The notes beneath the pieces are model-generated. The model was not told where the DNA came from. It worked only from the letters and a program-made list of their open reading frames with translations, and did no database searches. Positions 1-14,512 of a stretch of DNA of 64,000 nucleotides are shown here, one piece after another; positions within the stretch are counted from its first letter, which is position 1, and each line of letters opens with the position of its first letter. The DNA comes from Escarpia spicata (lineage: Eukaryota; Annelida; Polychaeta; Sabellida; Siboglinidae): NCBI GenBank assembly GCA_963995525.1, contig OZ023214.1, positions 49,081,909-49,145,908 on the forward strand, given 5' to 3'. The translations under genes were made by a program, and so were the position numbers.

Positions 1-31
1 GACCACTGCAAACCATGTATGTACTGTGATG

Positions 32-145
32 TGTGTGTGTGTGTTTGTGTGCGTGCGTGCGTGTGTGCGTGTGTGCGTGTGTGCGTGTGTGCGTGTGTGC
101 GTGTGTGCGTGTGTGGTGTATGTACGTGCGTGTGTGTGTGTATAT
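32..145. repeat. (GT)n / GTGC-rich microsatellite
   Basis: Alternating GT and GTGC/GTGTGC units. The open frames across it are low-complexity Cys/Val strings and are not genes. The rest of 1-566 shows no exon or recognisable element to me. Confidence 0.9.
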
Positions 146-566
146 AAAGCCCTGTGTATTAATACCATGTACTGGATATTTTTAGAGTTATATGGTGTGT
201 TAATTTAGAATAACAATGTCTTCCGTTAGTATCCATTAGAGACAGCAACATTTTATGATGAGGTGTATGTCTAATGTAGGAGATCTTACAGTATGGACAT
301 CTAGATAACACGACTATGAAACATATTCAATGACAGTGTTACTCTGTTTTTTATACAAACTATTGATTTTTCTTGCCAAATGAATTTTAGATGGTTGTCG
401 AATATACGGATGTAAAAGTATGATTGTCTAGCTGTGTTTTGAATTAAATAAGGTCGGATGTCGATGTAAGAAAATACAAGTCAACGCCACCTACTCGTTG
501 ATTCCAGCAGCAAATGGGATTGGACCTAATTGCCGATGAAAGCGTGGTAGTCGATACCAGCACTGT

Positions 567-985
567 GTTGTTTAGCCTCGAATATCCAGCCGCCGTGAGG
601 TGGCAGCATAGCCCGTCACAACGGCCTGGATTATTAAGCTCCAGCCATTGTTACCGGTAGGGGGCTTTACCCCAGATTCGGGTAGAGACGATGATTGGCT
701 CTCAGGCCAACTACGAAATAACAAATTCAACAAGGATACACCTTTATTAGACAACACTATACTATAACAAATATTCAACATTAAACTTATACTGAAACAT
801 GTCACACACAAAATAAACCGACATTAAACTTTTGTTGTAGTTTAATACCTTTTAATCACATGCATATTCACTAGGTGGCAGCTCTCATGGCATAACATTC
901 AAAAAGGCCTTTCAGAGCCAGACTATCGTTCTGGCGAATCACGCAGCCAGGCGAGAGTCCGTTAAGCGAGACTATTTGTTGTTAG
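567..985 (-). repeat. Dispersed repeat, copy 1
   Basis: This stretch matches, in reverse complement, sequence at about 62680-62750 and 63085-63435. Shared landmarks are TTACCGGTAG, GGCTTTACCCCAGATTCGG, TTCACTAGGTGGCAGC and CACGCAGCCAGGCGAGAGTC. It has no convincing coding potential and is probably a non-autonomous mobile element of unknown class. Confidence 0.7.
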
Positions 986-1062
986 TGTCTAATTGTGTAC
1001 TATGCATGTTTAATTGTTTGACATTTCTTCAGCACAAGTGAGATAATGTTTCTATTTTACAG

Positions 1063-3602
1063 ACAAGAAAGGGGAAGACTGTACCTACAGCAACCCATCG
1101 AAAATCTTGCGAGGAAAGTTATACGTGTGTCAATAATAAATGCAGCTGCGGCGAGAAGGAACGCGAAGTTAGTATTAAGTACATCGGCACCGACGACGGC
1201 GAGGGGACCACAACAACGCGCTGCGTGGATGATAGAGGTAAGTCATATAATTTGGTAATGTAGCCTCATCCCGATATATTTAGTCATAATATATAATAAT
1301 CGATATACCGTTAATAGTCAAAGGAACTCTTACTAAAAAGTATAAGTAAATGCGACGATATTTCACAAATATGAAAAGATTTGATATAGTCACGTTCTAT
1401 TGACTTAATTTAGTCAATTATATATAGAGTTTGTTTTGTTTGCACTTTTCTTCCTACGTAACATCTCTTTCAATTTTGTTCTGTTTCGTGCAAAGTTTTC
1501 TCGTCAATTCGTTCTCGGTGAGAAATGTTACGTTGTTTCATCGTTTTACAACTGGGTGTATTTCTTCAATTTCAAGCATTTCGTTCTTCTCAGCTTTCAA
1601 GAATGTCTCGTTATAGTGTAGCTTTCAAAAAAGGCTTCGGCATAACCTTAACAATACAAAGACAATAATACAACATAAAACACAATACAATAATATCGTC
1701 TTCCAATGACGCATGTGTTACAGCCACAAGTGGCGTATCTGCGAAGGGAAAGTGTACGAGGGACTACAGTACGGTGAATTGGTGGAGCGCTGGGGAGAAC
1801 GTCAAGATCTGTGGCGACAACCTGAAGTGTGACACTTGCGTCGAGTCGGCGAACGCAGTGTGTCTCTCTGGTGAGTGATATTCGCACATGTTAATTTACG
1901 TATTAAAACAAAACAACTCTCAATTGTATGGGCCTATACGCATAAGACGGTTAATACAAACTAACCGTTTTCAAATACAAATAACAATGACAGCGGATAT
2001 AGTGGTGTACATCCGCGGTGATTGACCAATAAGCGTCCAGCTATGTCGCGTAGAATTATCGTTTTGCTAAACAAATACACTGAAAACGCCAGCTCGTATA
2101 TCGGTCTATCGTATTCCCTTCCATTCAGAAGATGAGTTTCATGTCTACATGCATGATCAACTTTTATAAAAATCATACCATGCACCGTGCGCACGTGGGG
2201 TATAACTTGTTTACAAGACAAGTTATTGCGACAAAGCAAATTCGGCGATGACAATCGTCACTCATTGCTGCCTTAGTCAGCTTAGACAAATAATTAAAAC
2301 GTTAACAAACGGTTAGCCGAAATTTATTGTGGAACCTGGATTAGAAAGGTCGCCCTTGGGGATAGGCAAACGTGATTTGAATAGTGAAATGAGCATAAAA
2401 GCGGGACAGTTTCCTCTTGTGGAAATAATTTGGGACTGTGTCTAGGGGTGACCTTAATTGCTAGGTGGTTGTATAACTGAGGTGCATCTCCCATATGCTG
2501 CCACATTTGTTAACAATTATCATAGACGCCAAATCAACTCAGCAGACCTAGTATCCACATTTGGATGGCCAACTCTTGAACGACGACGCATTATCAAACA
2601 AGCCATGACATCTTGTATAATTTTAAATAACATTATCAAAATCAACCCCCTGCCAGGCCTTCTAACACAGTCAAGAAATCGTGGCCACTATGTAGCACGT
2701 AGGTGCCATATTAATGCAGCTGTTTTCTCGTTCTACCCCAGAGCAGTCCGTATATGGAACATGATCCCAACACAAATCCCTGAAATAGAAAGCCCCATTG
2801 CTTTTCAAACAACCATCAGCACACCCAAACGCCGTTAAATAATTTATTAATTTAAGCAACCCACAAGAAGACCTAAGACCAAACAAGACCTCGGTTATAT
2901 ATGGGTTTCTTTCTAAGCGATGCAAACTATATTAGTAGTCCAAGTTTTTCGTCAGGGTAGGCATGCGTTACGGCAGGCTTGCAATCACAATGGCACTCCC
3001 ATGCAGTTCAAATTAGGTGTCTTCAACAATGTTTTTTTTTATAGTAAACTACTTGCAGAATACTATTGGTTGCCGTTGCATATGCACTAACTCTTTAAGA
3101 TGCACAGGACACACATGCAATTTATTTCATTTCCTTTAAAGGGTAGTACCGCAGAGAAATGAAATCTGAACAAACAAATACATTAATAATGCAATTTAAT
3201 TTAGACAGTATCAGGTTATAAGTAAATAAACATGAAAGGAGTGAAAGGCAAGTAGATAGTTTATTAAGCCATGTTACTCCGTGACTACAACATTTAAATG
3301 CTTAAACATCTATAGACCTATAACCAAGTAAAATATGTTATGCATTGTTTGCGTACAGACGCATATTCGTTGATAAATTGTATGCCAATACATTACTTTG
3401 CTCTGACAGACTATATGTTATTTTAAATGTTCACACATTATTCATGGAAACATTACTAATGTTTTCGTCACGATGCAATTCAAGTTACGATATCGCTTTT
3501 TTTCTTCTTCCTCCCGCTTTAGGTTCCGCTGACCAGTTGTTCACAAACACGATGGCCGTGTTGGGCCTTCTTATGTCGGCACTTCTCGTCAACCTGAACT
3601 AG
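1063..3602 (+). pseudogene. Gene C: 3' exons of a Cys-rich EB-module surface protein, frame-disrupted
   Basis: Three exons are homologous to exons 6-8 of gene A: 1063-1237, 1724-1870 and 3523-3602. Each has AG/GT borders and joins in phase 1. The first encodes an EB-like Cys module (SYTCVNNKCSCG). The second has the paired WW and CDTC motifs also seen in gene A. The last encodes a short hydrophobic tail ending LLMSALLVNLN and a stop, which resembles a GPI-anchor signal. In the first exon the N-terminal half (KKGEDCTYSNPSK) and the Cys half lie in different frames. One extra base in an AAAA run near 1111 would explain this. Reading straight through stays open but loses the first Cys. Upstream exons would lie before the window. 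It is either a decaying paralog or carries an assembly indel. No function beyond a probable cell-surface role can be inferred. Confidence 0.65.
2458..2838 (+). mobile_element. LINE reverse transcriptase C-terminal fragment
   Basis: The open frame carries the tail typical of jockey/CR1-like non-LTR retrotransposon ORF2 proteins: FGWPTLERRRIIKQ, then RNRGHYVARRC, then FYPRAVRIWNMIPTQI before a stop. The catalytic RT motifs are missing, so it is a 5'-truncated copy sitting in the last intron of gene C. Assignment to a clade is inference from the tail motif only. Confidence 0.75.
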
Positions 3603-4077
3603 CCAGCGAAGTTATCATTCAATCAAACAAAGATGGAAAAACTGTCATGTGTTAATATAGATTAGTATAAAACGACATTGAACAATAGCATTCAAGCACC
3701 GATGGTTTAATAATTGACAAAGATTTAAACGTCAGTCAATTCCAGATCAAAAGAACAATGAAGAAGAACGAGCATGTACTTGCCTGCCTTGTCTCATGAG
3801 ACATTAGATTCATACCAGTCGCTAATGAACAACCGCAACCCAAGCCCCGGTTTGTCTAGAGTTCGCAAGGAATTAAACGTCAGAGCACTCCGGATTCAAG
3901 CGAACAATGAAGAACTGTCGAGTGCTTTGGGCCGTCGTACTTCGTGAAACAGTCTATTGATTTCAGTCGGCGATGAACAATAACAACTCAAGCTCTGATA
4001 CGTGTATACTTGATAACGACCTAAAAGTTACAACCAACTACTACTAAAGTCAAAACATAACAAAACTATACGACTTA

Positions 4078-4083
4078 AATAAA
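4078..4083 (+). terminator. AATAAA poly(A) signal downstream of gene C
   Basis: A canonical hexamer about 475 bases after the gene C stop codon. It is a plausible 3' end signal but unproven. Confidence 0.35.
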
Positions 4084-5254
4084 CAGATGTCTGCACCAAA
4101 ATGTATAATATATAGAGGTCTATTCCCGACAACTATTACATATGTTTGTGTGATCGCATTTCTGGAGACCATAAATATAATATATTGTTATGTTCGTTGA
4201 GTCCAGTATTAAGTGAGCACTGTGTTTGTTTTGGTGTGAAATTAGCACATTTAATATGGCCTACTTGCGAACATGCGATCGTATATATATATATATATTC
4301 GCCTTTTTTGTCTGGTGTTGATTGCATATTCCAATATTGCCAACATGTTTTTCTTTACAAGACGTGCAGATCGTAATTTTTTGAATATCCAGATAGGCAA
4401 AGTGAAATTTTAATTATATAAGATAGAGTTTGTCATTGTCATTGTGTGAACATTATTAAGTTGGAATATTTTAATATATGAATATATCATATATGAAATT
4501 ATGTTATACTTGCGTACACCTCATCACAAGAAACAGTTTAATTGTTTATTTATTTGACTGTTAGCAGCACGTTTGTGTATGCACATTTATTTTCACCAAA
4601 GAATGGTATCATAGAAAGACAACGGTTCATTAACAACTCATACGGCAAATGGCACCACGTTACGGTCTCAAGATATCCCCGCCAAAATAGAGAATTGTGA
4701 GGATGCGCCTGTTCAATTATTGTCGAACTCATGCGGCAGGTGGCAGCACGTTACGAAATAAATCACCATCACTGTTTGTCAAAACTGGGTCGTTACATCA
4801 AACTTCATCTCATTTGGATACGCATTAACGTGTTACTGGACGAATGGTGCTGGGAGGGTCAAGTGTTAGCATTAGCCGCCATCATATAGACAATGTAATG
4901 ATTTCACATACAATAGTGTAGTTGTCGTTTCAACCAAGGGTCTGCGGCATCCATTTTTGATGGTTTGACGAACCGTTTACTAGGCAACAGGTCACGTGAT
5001 TGATGCACAACTGTTACGCGCGATGTCTACTAATTAATATTAATCTCCTATATAGTGAAATATAATACGCTACGTTTTCAATGTGCGCCTGTTTTCTACA
5101 ATGGTTGTACGTAAGTTATATTGTCAACAATTGGTTTACCCTAAGACCACGAAGAACCCTTGATATGCGGGAAATTTCGAAAATGTTTCATTCGTGGGGT
5201 TATAGAATAATCCCTGAAAGTTTGGTGCCTACATACGCTAGCTCTAATAGTTGT

Positions 5255-5368
<114 letters not shown>

Positions 5369-7330
5369 TTTGTGAGAGAGACATACATATATACCTATAT
5401 TTACATGTATGTATATATATATGTAAGCTTTCGAAAAATCATCAATTTACTTTGACGTTCGGTACACCATTGTTGAAACTCTTAACAGCTCCGAACCAAA
5501 CCTGATTTTAACGGATAGAAATGTCTCCTTCAAACTGTGTACGACGTCGGTGTGTGTATTGTACGGGACATTCAAAGTCCTAAAATAAAGCACTTTTGGG
5601 GAAATGCCGCTCGACTGTTAGGGTCACGACGTTACGGACACATGGCTTGATGTGCAGACGCGACGCGACGCGACGCATAGCGGTTTACTTAAGTTAAGAC
5701 GGAAATGACGTACGTAACTATCGCGAAGCGCCATTTCCACCCATTTCAGTGAATGCAGGCATAACTAATCACGAGATATTTGTATGGATATACCCGGAAT
5801 ACAACTTCACGTTGGAGTGGGCAACAAGGGAAAACAGTCAAGGAACATAGAACGAGCAAACCTACTATCGACGTGATAAGTCGAACCGTTATCCAAATTT
5901 CATTCGATAGGTAATGAAATCGTTCATATACAGAAATTAGATCGTTTGATAAATTGTTTATGAAAGTTTTCCAGCAACAATTTTTGTGCAATACTTTTCC
6001 CAATACTTTTGACAGAACACTGTGACTAGTGATACAATAGTACTTATTTCGGAGGTTAGGCCATTTATGAAGTTAGCTTGTTGGAAATAACTTGAGCGAA
6101 TCCACCTCGCATTCAAAGTTATACGATAACAGTAATATGAATAACTAGATTATCGATACTGCTTTGTAGTATAAATGATAACAATGGGTTCACATCACAA
6201 GACTATCTTCTAAGGAGAACCGTACATGATATTGCGAACTCCGATAGTAGATAGTGGCAGGCGTGACATATGACGTTTTAAAAAAAATAAAATGTGGCGG
6301 TTCAGGAAAATCATAACCTGCGGGTGTTATTAATGACAACAATCGTACGATCTTATCAGAAATGAATTTAGCAAACACGTTGCCAAATATATATAATAAA
6401 GACTGGGCAATATAAAACAATACATAGCATATACTGTCTCTTTACCCAAAACAATTACACATAGATTACTATTTTAAACAATTAAGTTTATTCCCCGGTG
6501 AAAAGTCGTGCTCTCTCTCCCCCCATTCTGCCTGTCTCTCCCCTTTAAGCCTAAGGAACTTAAACAACATTTCACATTATACTTTCCAAAATTGGGCAAC
6601 TACTAATTAACTGATTAAAAATGTGTATGTCGGAATAATAATAAATAAACATTTATGCGTTTATGTAAAGTGACAAACGATATCTTGTTTTGTTTATTTA
6701 GTACGTTTTATTGTTAATAACATGTGTAAAACCAAAACTCCACATACAATTATAATTAATCATTTTGCATCATACACACACTATAACTATACATAAATAT
6801 TTGTACACACCTCTAATCTAAATATATACACACCTCTAATTATATATACCCATAATTATGTACACATATGTATGTATGTATGTATGTATGCTTGTATGCG
6901 TGTTTCCACGCATATACAAATAGTGGATATACACTATTGTAAGACTGAAATGTGCACTCACGTACATTTCAGAACGCATAACACACTAAGAACAAAAGCT
7001 GTGCATTAAACATAAACGCTTATCAGGAACAGAGACCAGCAATTACTATATGTCCTACTGCGGTTAGCATGGTTAGTCTTAAGGCAGCTTTGTATATTAT
7101 CATGACAAAGTGTTATCAGCTGCCGGTTATTAGATTTAGTACTTTGCATTGCACACTGTGTTGCAGTTGTCACTTTGTTTGAGTTTTTCCATTGTTTGTG
7201 TTCGCTTTCAGCAGTTGGATGTAAAGTAACTTCTAAATTCATGTCAACTCTAAAAGCACCATGATTGAAATGCTGTTGTTCATCGTCAATGATATGAATC
7301 TAAGGTTTCTCGACCCAGTCAAACACACAA

Positions 7331-7501
7331 CGTTCTTCTTGGTAGTTCGGTTCATCCGGAATTTGAAGACTTTTAATTCATTGCCAACGTTTTTCTTGGT
7401 AGTTCGGTTCATCCGGAATTGCCTGACTTTTAATTCCTTGCCAACGTTCTTCTTGGTTGTTCGGTTCATCCGGAATTGGCTGACTTTTAATTCATTGCCA
7501 A
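7331..7501. repeat. 57-bp tandem repeat, 3 copies
   Basis: Three copies of a 57-base unit containing TAGTTCGGTTCATCCGGAATT. The period is a multiple of three, so open frames persist on both strands, each with a 19-residue repeat (FLVVRFIRN on plus, FRMNRTTKKN on minus). It lies just beyond the gene A stop codon, in the probable 3' UTR. I do not call it a gene. Confidence 0.8.
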
Positions 7502-7636
7502 CTCTGAAATCATCGAAACTGAAATTGCTTTTGTTCTTTGTCAACCGACGTAGCTATAATGTCTCTCAACGCACGGCACCCAAACGGAAGACTTTATGTT
7601 TGCTGTTCGGTTGAATGCGGAGATCAGTGGTTTGTT

Positions 7637-10600
7637 CTACTTGAAGAGGAGCCCCGCCACCAGCAGGCCAAACACTGCCATCACGTTCATCGACACGTGG
7701 CCAGCGGAATTCATGCCGTCTAGACCAATCCCGTCGGAGCCGCTGCCGGCACCGGAACTGGCGGGAGAGGAAGCAGCCGAAGGCGAGGGTTTGGGACCTG
7801 AAGAAGAAGATATCATGGCGTTAATTTCCCCATGGAGATATAATACTGCGAGTACTTCATTGTGCGGCTGATTTTTTGATCGAGTGACCCAGGTGACGTA
7901 TGCAACGGCGCCACATTCAAGGATGAAGTTAAAATAGATTCTCCTGTTTTAAAAATGGAAGGTCTAAGATGTGTCATTTTACACATACTGTAACAATTTA
8001 TGTAATCATTTAATGGATTCGGTTGAAAAACGAAGTGAGATATATTGTAAAATTAACCAAACAAACGTAATAAGTTTTCCTTCCCAAAGCAGGTTTCTTG
8101 GCACCTCTGTAGAGATTGTCAGAGCAGAATATTGTATTGGCTTAAGACATTTGTCATCAACTTACTTTACTCATAAACACGGCTAAGTCGACTCAATTCG
8201 GCTGTTTAGATTTCGTGGATATTTGAATATTGTTGTAAGAGAGTAAGTAGCACGACTCAATAAGTACTTTTCTACAATGTCACCATTTTTGTGCTTTTCA
8301 CTTATAAGATGACTCCGTACAAATTTAAATTGGCGATCAATTGCGTCAAATTGTGTCACATTGTAACCCCCAGCTATAAAACTAGCTAATGGGGCGGCTA
8401 AAAACAAAGTTGATTTATCGGACATCCCATGGTATTTTTGTCAGCCTTTGCGACGTAAGCAAAAAGCAAAGTTGTTTAACAAGAAGGAACAATAAACAGG
8501 AACATATGACTGATGTATGCTGTGTTAGTAATGCAATTACATATGTAAACATGTTTGCCATGGTGAAGCTTGACGGAGGTCATCTGCCTAACTTTGATTA
8601 TAATGTAATGGTTAATTAATTTTCTCTGCGATAAAATAGCTAAATAATTATGTAACGGAAACCCGTGCGATATCACTTACCAGAGAGACAGACTGTGTTG
8701 TCGTTCTTCGCGTTCGCCGACTCGATGCAAGTGGCACACCTCAGGTTGTCGTCACAGATCTTGTCATTCTCTCCGGAGTCCCACCACTTAGTTCGGTACG
8801 AGGGCAGCTGTGTGATATAGCTCTGAGTGCACGAAGACTTCGCCGACAGACCAGACTTAGCTGCAACATAGCAGTACAAAATCATGATCAGTAGATATCG
8901 CCGTTTCACTGGAAACATCACTGTCATTGTGGCATTGGCATAGCCTTCTCGGAGACATTGAATGGCAAGACGTAATATTATATACCGGTGAACAATGCGA
9001 CTCGTGCCATATGCTGATCTATGTGCTAGATTAAAGAACGAGGAGAACTGCCTTAATTATTTTATTAAATGCGTCGCCAATTTGTAATTTTCAGGCCATT
9101 GGTCAGGGAAGCGAATGGACGTAAGTTGAGGCGAGTGGACCTCGATGCCTGGGATGAGATTCTGCCAGACTGCCAGGAAAGTTAGCGTATTTATGGCGAA
9201 TAGTGATTGGGTTGATGATGTTACAATTGACATCCGAGGCGGTGTGCGTTATGCTTAATAACACATCGTCGGCGTTTGTTACTTTATTAGCCTTACTGAT
9301 GCATTAACATATTACAAAATATGATGTAAACACATTTAAAATATGATGTAAACACATTGCACATATAGCTTTACTGTACGCCTGGTTACCTTTATCGTTG
9401 ACACAGCGCGACTGTGTGATCACTACTCCATCGGCGTGGGTGTGCTTGATGGTGAGTTCTTTCTTGCCCGTGCCGCAGCTGCACGTGCCGTTGTTGCATA
9501 TGTAAGTGGAGGCGCACTCCGCGCTCATAGAACAGGTCTCGCCTTTCTTGACTATAACAATATCAGAATTAGCTTAGTAGTGCAGAATAGCGGTCAGATA
9601 ATTTAGTGACGGTCTCATAAAATCGCAAAATCCCAATAAAGTTATACATTTAACATTGTTTCAAACCGCCAACATATATGGTATGGGACATTTACTATCC
9701 AAAATGGCTATTAGCGTCAATTTGCATTAACGTAATGTTTCACACGCTAGTAATGCTTAGCATGTTTTGAGACTTTGCGACCAAACGCAACTACTCCTTA
9801 GCCCCGATAGACTATATCCATCAACCTTCTGAATTCAAATATCACATCCATCATAAACGTCATGCTTCCTTTGACTCTCAACCCCGCCCTCTATTCTTTT
9901 GCAGCCATTGCTTTACCAATCAAATAAACACTATCATGATTAATTAATACCCAACGTTATAAGTTCACCAATATTCTTAAAATAACGAAATAAATGTTAA
10001 ACACACAGAAGCAGAAGTGTGTAATTGTTATAGACCAGGTTCCATGGGCGTGTTGTCTACACGTCACCATTCAACACCTTCTATTGCGGACATCTGACTA
10101 TAACGGACTACAGTATAAAATGAGTACATCTAAAAAACATTTCTACTGTGAGGTAGTATATTATCTTATATCTAAGGCATAGCATGATGTACTTACGCCC
10201 TTCGCAGTGGTCCACCACCCGTTTCCAGCCTGTTTTACAAATACATTTGCTAGCGCCTCCTGTCGTGGTGTCGCATTTCAAACCTTTTGCTGAAAAGAAG
10301 AACAATGTATGATTGAAGGTACGCACAATTTAATGTAAACCTTACACTAGTAAGACATTTGCGTCAAATAGGTGAACAGCTAAAATAATTGTTGTAGAAT
10401 TATTTTAGAAATGCATTGCTCCCTTCTAACATATGGATTATTCATAGTATTTCCTTAAGATCACGGGGAGGTTTGCAGTAGAGACATTGCAACAGTATAT
10501 GATAATACATTTATTCGTACTAAAAACTGTACAATTCGACTAAATCAATGTATATAAATTACTGTATATATAAAACAGTAAGCAATGAGCGCAGCTTAGC

Positions 10601-13600
10601 AATGACTAAAAAAGAAGTGCTACCCACATTATCTATATTATGTAACACATCTTTTGCAAATTAGACACTACACACTAGTTCATCACCTAGCCACTCCATT
10701 GGTCTTGAATCATACCATAACACTGTTTAGACTTCATTCTAAAGAATGTCATGGCATCAAGTTTGAATTTGGACATGATATTTAAAAAACTTTTAGACAT
10801 GTATTGACACTACCTTGTAGGGCTAGATGAGAAAGCATTTTCAAACTGGAGTTACTGCATTTCAAGCAACTCTGCATAAATCGTACCATTCGATTCACAA
10901 TTTGAATTTGAATCGGTAAACAGTCCGCTAAACGTGGTTTCAATGCGTGCAAACTGGTTGCTTAAACATTTTTCAGATATCTTTGCGCCACGTAGTATAA
11001 AACATATTAATTTTAAGATGTTTGTTTTGTAAGTTCCACATACATAAACCATAGAAAGATGTACAGTACGACATATATAATTGACGTTTTATGTTTATAT
11101 TACAAAAACCTAAAATTAGCAGATAATGCATTTACACGCCAAATACAATCATGACACATATCTTTTATCATAGCCTGGTGAGTGTCAGGACCAATAATGT
11201 GGTCTAACTGGAGCCTTTTTTACTCTGTTTCATTTTTAAACCATCAAAGTAAAATGGGCAGTCGTTACCAGTGCCATATATATTAAGTTGACATTTTGAC
11301 CAGAAACGAGAGGCGTGTACTCGTCGTCTGGCAGGAGATAACACCATATTGTTCCAATTTTATCGTATTATTATATATCGGTATTAATCATTCGATAGCT
11401 TGTGCCATTTGGAGACACCCACCTTCGTTGCAGTAATGGTAGTCCCAGATCTCGTTGCCGTCAGCGATGTAGGGTGCGAACTCCGAGTGTTCGTTGCAAG
11501 CTTCTCCGTACTTGTGGCCGACGCACGACTTCTTGTCTTCAGCCGCCTTGAAGCCACGGTGACACGCGCAGATACCCTTGCATGACGAGTGCAGACCGTA
11601 GCAGGTGTCCTCGTTCGGGTTGCAAAGCTCTCCAATCTGAACCACTGAACAACACGAGCAAACACAACACACACATTAGTTTCATCCACGCAATGAACCA
11701 TTTGCTGTATAAACGCATTTATTACTTCAATAAATCAATTGATTATACTATGTGTTCTGAACCTGGGTGTCATAGTTTTCCTTGGCACTTTTCCTCATTC
11801 GATCGTTTCAAAACAGAATACTCATATTTCCCCGGGTACAATCAGAATAACACATTTGTTTGGGAAATACGGCATTATATCCGAACGTCCATTCATCTCC
11901 TCAAATGCCGTAAAACGTCGATACTCGCTCTTTACTTCGATTATTCACGAGAAGCCTACACACACATTTAGTTCACTTTACTATATTATGACGTCGTATT
12001 AACAAAACCGTTGTACGTTAGGTTACTGAACATTCTTCAGGATAGTTCATTTTTGTTCGCTTATGTCGTATTCACACAGAATACTTTAAGAGACGTAACA
12101 ATAAACCGGTTTACAATTGTTCGCAACGCCACGCGTCCTTTCTACAACTGTTCCAATCTACATCTTTGTCGTACACGTGACGTTAAGTCGCTTAGTTAAA
12201 CCGCTTACGCTCTGTGTGAACGCAGCATAAAATTCTTATTGTCATATCAAAGCATGACATTTACTGTTAGGCTTGTTCCTATCGTGTTGAGATGTGATCA
12301 TCGTGACTATGGACATTCTGGAAGGATGACGTTACGTTGAACACGTACGACGTTTGTAATTCCCATGTCTCGGTTGATGGGAGACCTTATCTTTTTCTTA
12401 TCCATATCGCATCGCCTATCACGCAGACGAAACGATGTGGACAAAAACGAGGGCAGTAATTGACCAAGACCAGGGGAATTACGTTCAGCGTCGGTCTAAT
12501 GGAACGCCATTAGTACTGATGCTGCCATCTTAGCAATATGTTGAACTAACGTACAGTGACAACGCACATTTGGATATGAAAATAAGAATGTTATGACGAA
12601 TTGTGTATTACTCCTCAGACAATTAGTATAGTATAGCAGTTTTGTTATTATAAGTTAGCTGGCTACATGGAACGTTATTGATTGTCGGTCTATATGACGC
12701 ATCTTTGGAAAGTACTCACACTTCCTGCACATGCCGTATTCGTATTCATAGTCGTTGGTGCATTCGCACAGCCCCATCTTGCATTCGTCGTACTTCTGGC
12801 AATAGCTGTTGGCGAACTTGCAGTCAGAACTCTGCGTGCAGTTGCTGTGATGCTCGCCAGCTCCTGCAGGACCGCGACAAAGTGACAATGACGTAGTTGG
12901 AGGAACCCAGGGGTAACTCCGTTTCAACAACAATTGGCCTGTTTATTGTTATTTAATTTGTGGCACAAGTTCGCCTACATAAAGGATAGGTGGTAGTATG
13001 ACATCAGTTGAACGGTATGGTCATCACAGATATGTATTTAAAAGTAACAATATGTAGATTCGACATTGTTACCAATATAAGTGATTGTAATTTCAAAAGG
13101 AATGGCTATGTCGAATATATTTCGCAAACTGTAATATTTAAAAGTAGATAGCGACACAACTCAACTAAGGCCCATCGAGAATAGCGTTCTTTTAAATAGA
13201 CCCGTAATAAATCAATTGATTTTTTACGATGATCGATTATTACGCTATCAGCAAGATCTTTTCACTAAAAACTTTAGCTTATAATATAATTTAATGTTAC
13301 TTTGATTATTACACGGATAATCAAAGTAACACATTAAGTAATGTGCATCATTCCTGTGAAACAACATGGATTACATATATAACTTTATAAAAAAATATAA
13401 GTAGTTCATTACTGATCACTCTATAAATTATACCACGAAACAGAAGCCTACAAAGATATGCAAGTATTGCATTGCAATAAACGTCAACTGTGTTCATTAT
13501 ATAACATGGATTTATTTATATCGTACCTGATGTCGTTATATAGTCAAAAAGTCAATAACTTTAGCCAATGTTGCGCTTAGTATCTAGACGACAACAAGAA

Positions 13601-14421
13601 ACAAGTACTCAGAAGCATCCACAATCAACAGATGGAACCAAAATGTGTGAATAAGTAACGCATACGTGAACTTACCATAGCTGTAGTGCGCGCTCACTGC
13701 TACCAGCAGCACGACCACCAAACACGAATTCTACAAACAAGTAAATGTTTCTCATGAAGATATGCGCATCACACGCCTAATAAAGTAAAACACGAGATTT
13801 TGTTTTACGAATGTCCGGTAACCATGGATATAATTATTTAAGTAGTGCTAATTGTATAATACTAACTAGTTATCATGAAAATACAACGTTAAACAAAGTC
13901 AAGTTAAACATAAATAACATATAACTGTATAAAACAATTTAAATAAATAAGTAAAACGTCTTGCGTATATACTTTGTTCTACTAACTGACATTTTGACAT
14001 TCTTGTAACAAATAAAAATATTGTAATAACATTGCAATGTTCTCCTATCCAGTATACGAAAGTCCTCAAACCCGGGATATTCTTAAGTAGTGTTAGTCGT
14101 ATATTACTAAATAATTATCAAAGATAATACAACTGTGACATTAGGAACTATATATATATGATACAAATAAATAATATATAACTAAATAAAGAAAACAATT
14201 TAAGTAAATAAAAAAAACGTATAACGGTATTTTATACTTTTCTTTACCAACTAGCATTTGGTCATTCACGTAAGAAATACAAATATTTTAATAACCTTGC
14301 AATGTTTCCCCAATAAGACAGTTTCAATGTAGTCGGTGTCTTGTGAAGCCTAATACGCCGCATCTTAGTGAGCAATCCCGAATATCAACGTCATGGCACT
14401 TACCAACTTTGGACCGCTCAT
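7637..14421 (-). CDS. Gene A: secreted Cys-rich EB-module protein with GPI-like tail, 8 exons, 344 aa
   Basis: Coding exons on the minus strand: 14421-14404, 13730-13676, 12863-12720, 11644-11423, 10289-10197, 9551-9390, 8860-8681 and 7797-7637. They total 1035 nt, all joined in one frame by AG/GT borders. Exon 1 gives MSGPKL. Exon 2 gives a hydrophobic signal peptide (LVVVLLLVAVSAHYSY). Exons 3-7 are Cys-rich modules of EB/EGF-like spacing, for example NCTQSSDC...YCQKYDEC...LCEC and ETC...AECASTYICNNGTCSC. Exon 7 carries KWWDSGE and CATC. Exon 8 encodes a Ser/Pro/Gly stalk and a hydrophobic end (MNVMAVFGLLVAGLLFK), the layout of a GPI-anchor signal. All boundaries after exon 1 are phase 1, so the modules are shuffle-competent. 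Family knowledge suggests an extracellular, membrane-tethered protein; the ligand is unknown. It is intact, unlike its paralogs B and C. Confidence 0.85.
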
Positions 14422-14504
14422 GTTGCTGTAGGTCTCGCGAAATTTGCTGTCTCGTCTCCTGTCCCTGTCTGCTGACGATTGTGACTGGCATCGTGGCACG
14501 CTCC

Positions 14505-14512
14505 TTTATAAA
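14505..14512 (-). promoter_or_regulatory. TATA box of gene A
   Basis: On the minus strand TTTATAAA lies about 85 bases upstream of the exon 1 ATG, with transcription expected to start near 14478. An equivalent TATA box precedes gene B, which supports the assignment. The out-of-frame ATG at 14491 probably lies upstream of the start site. Confidence 0.6.
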
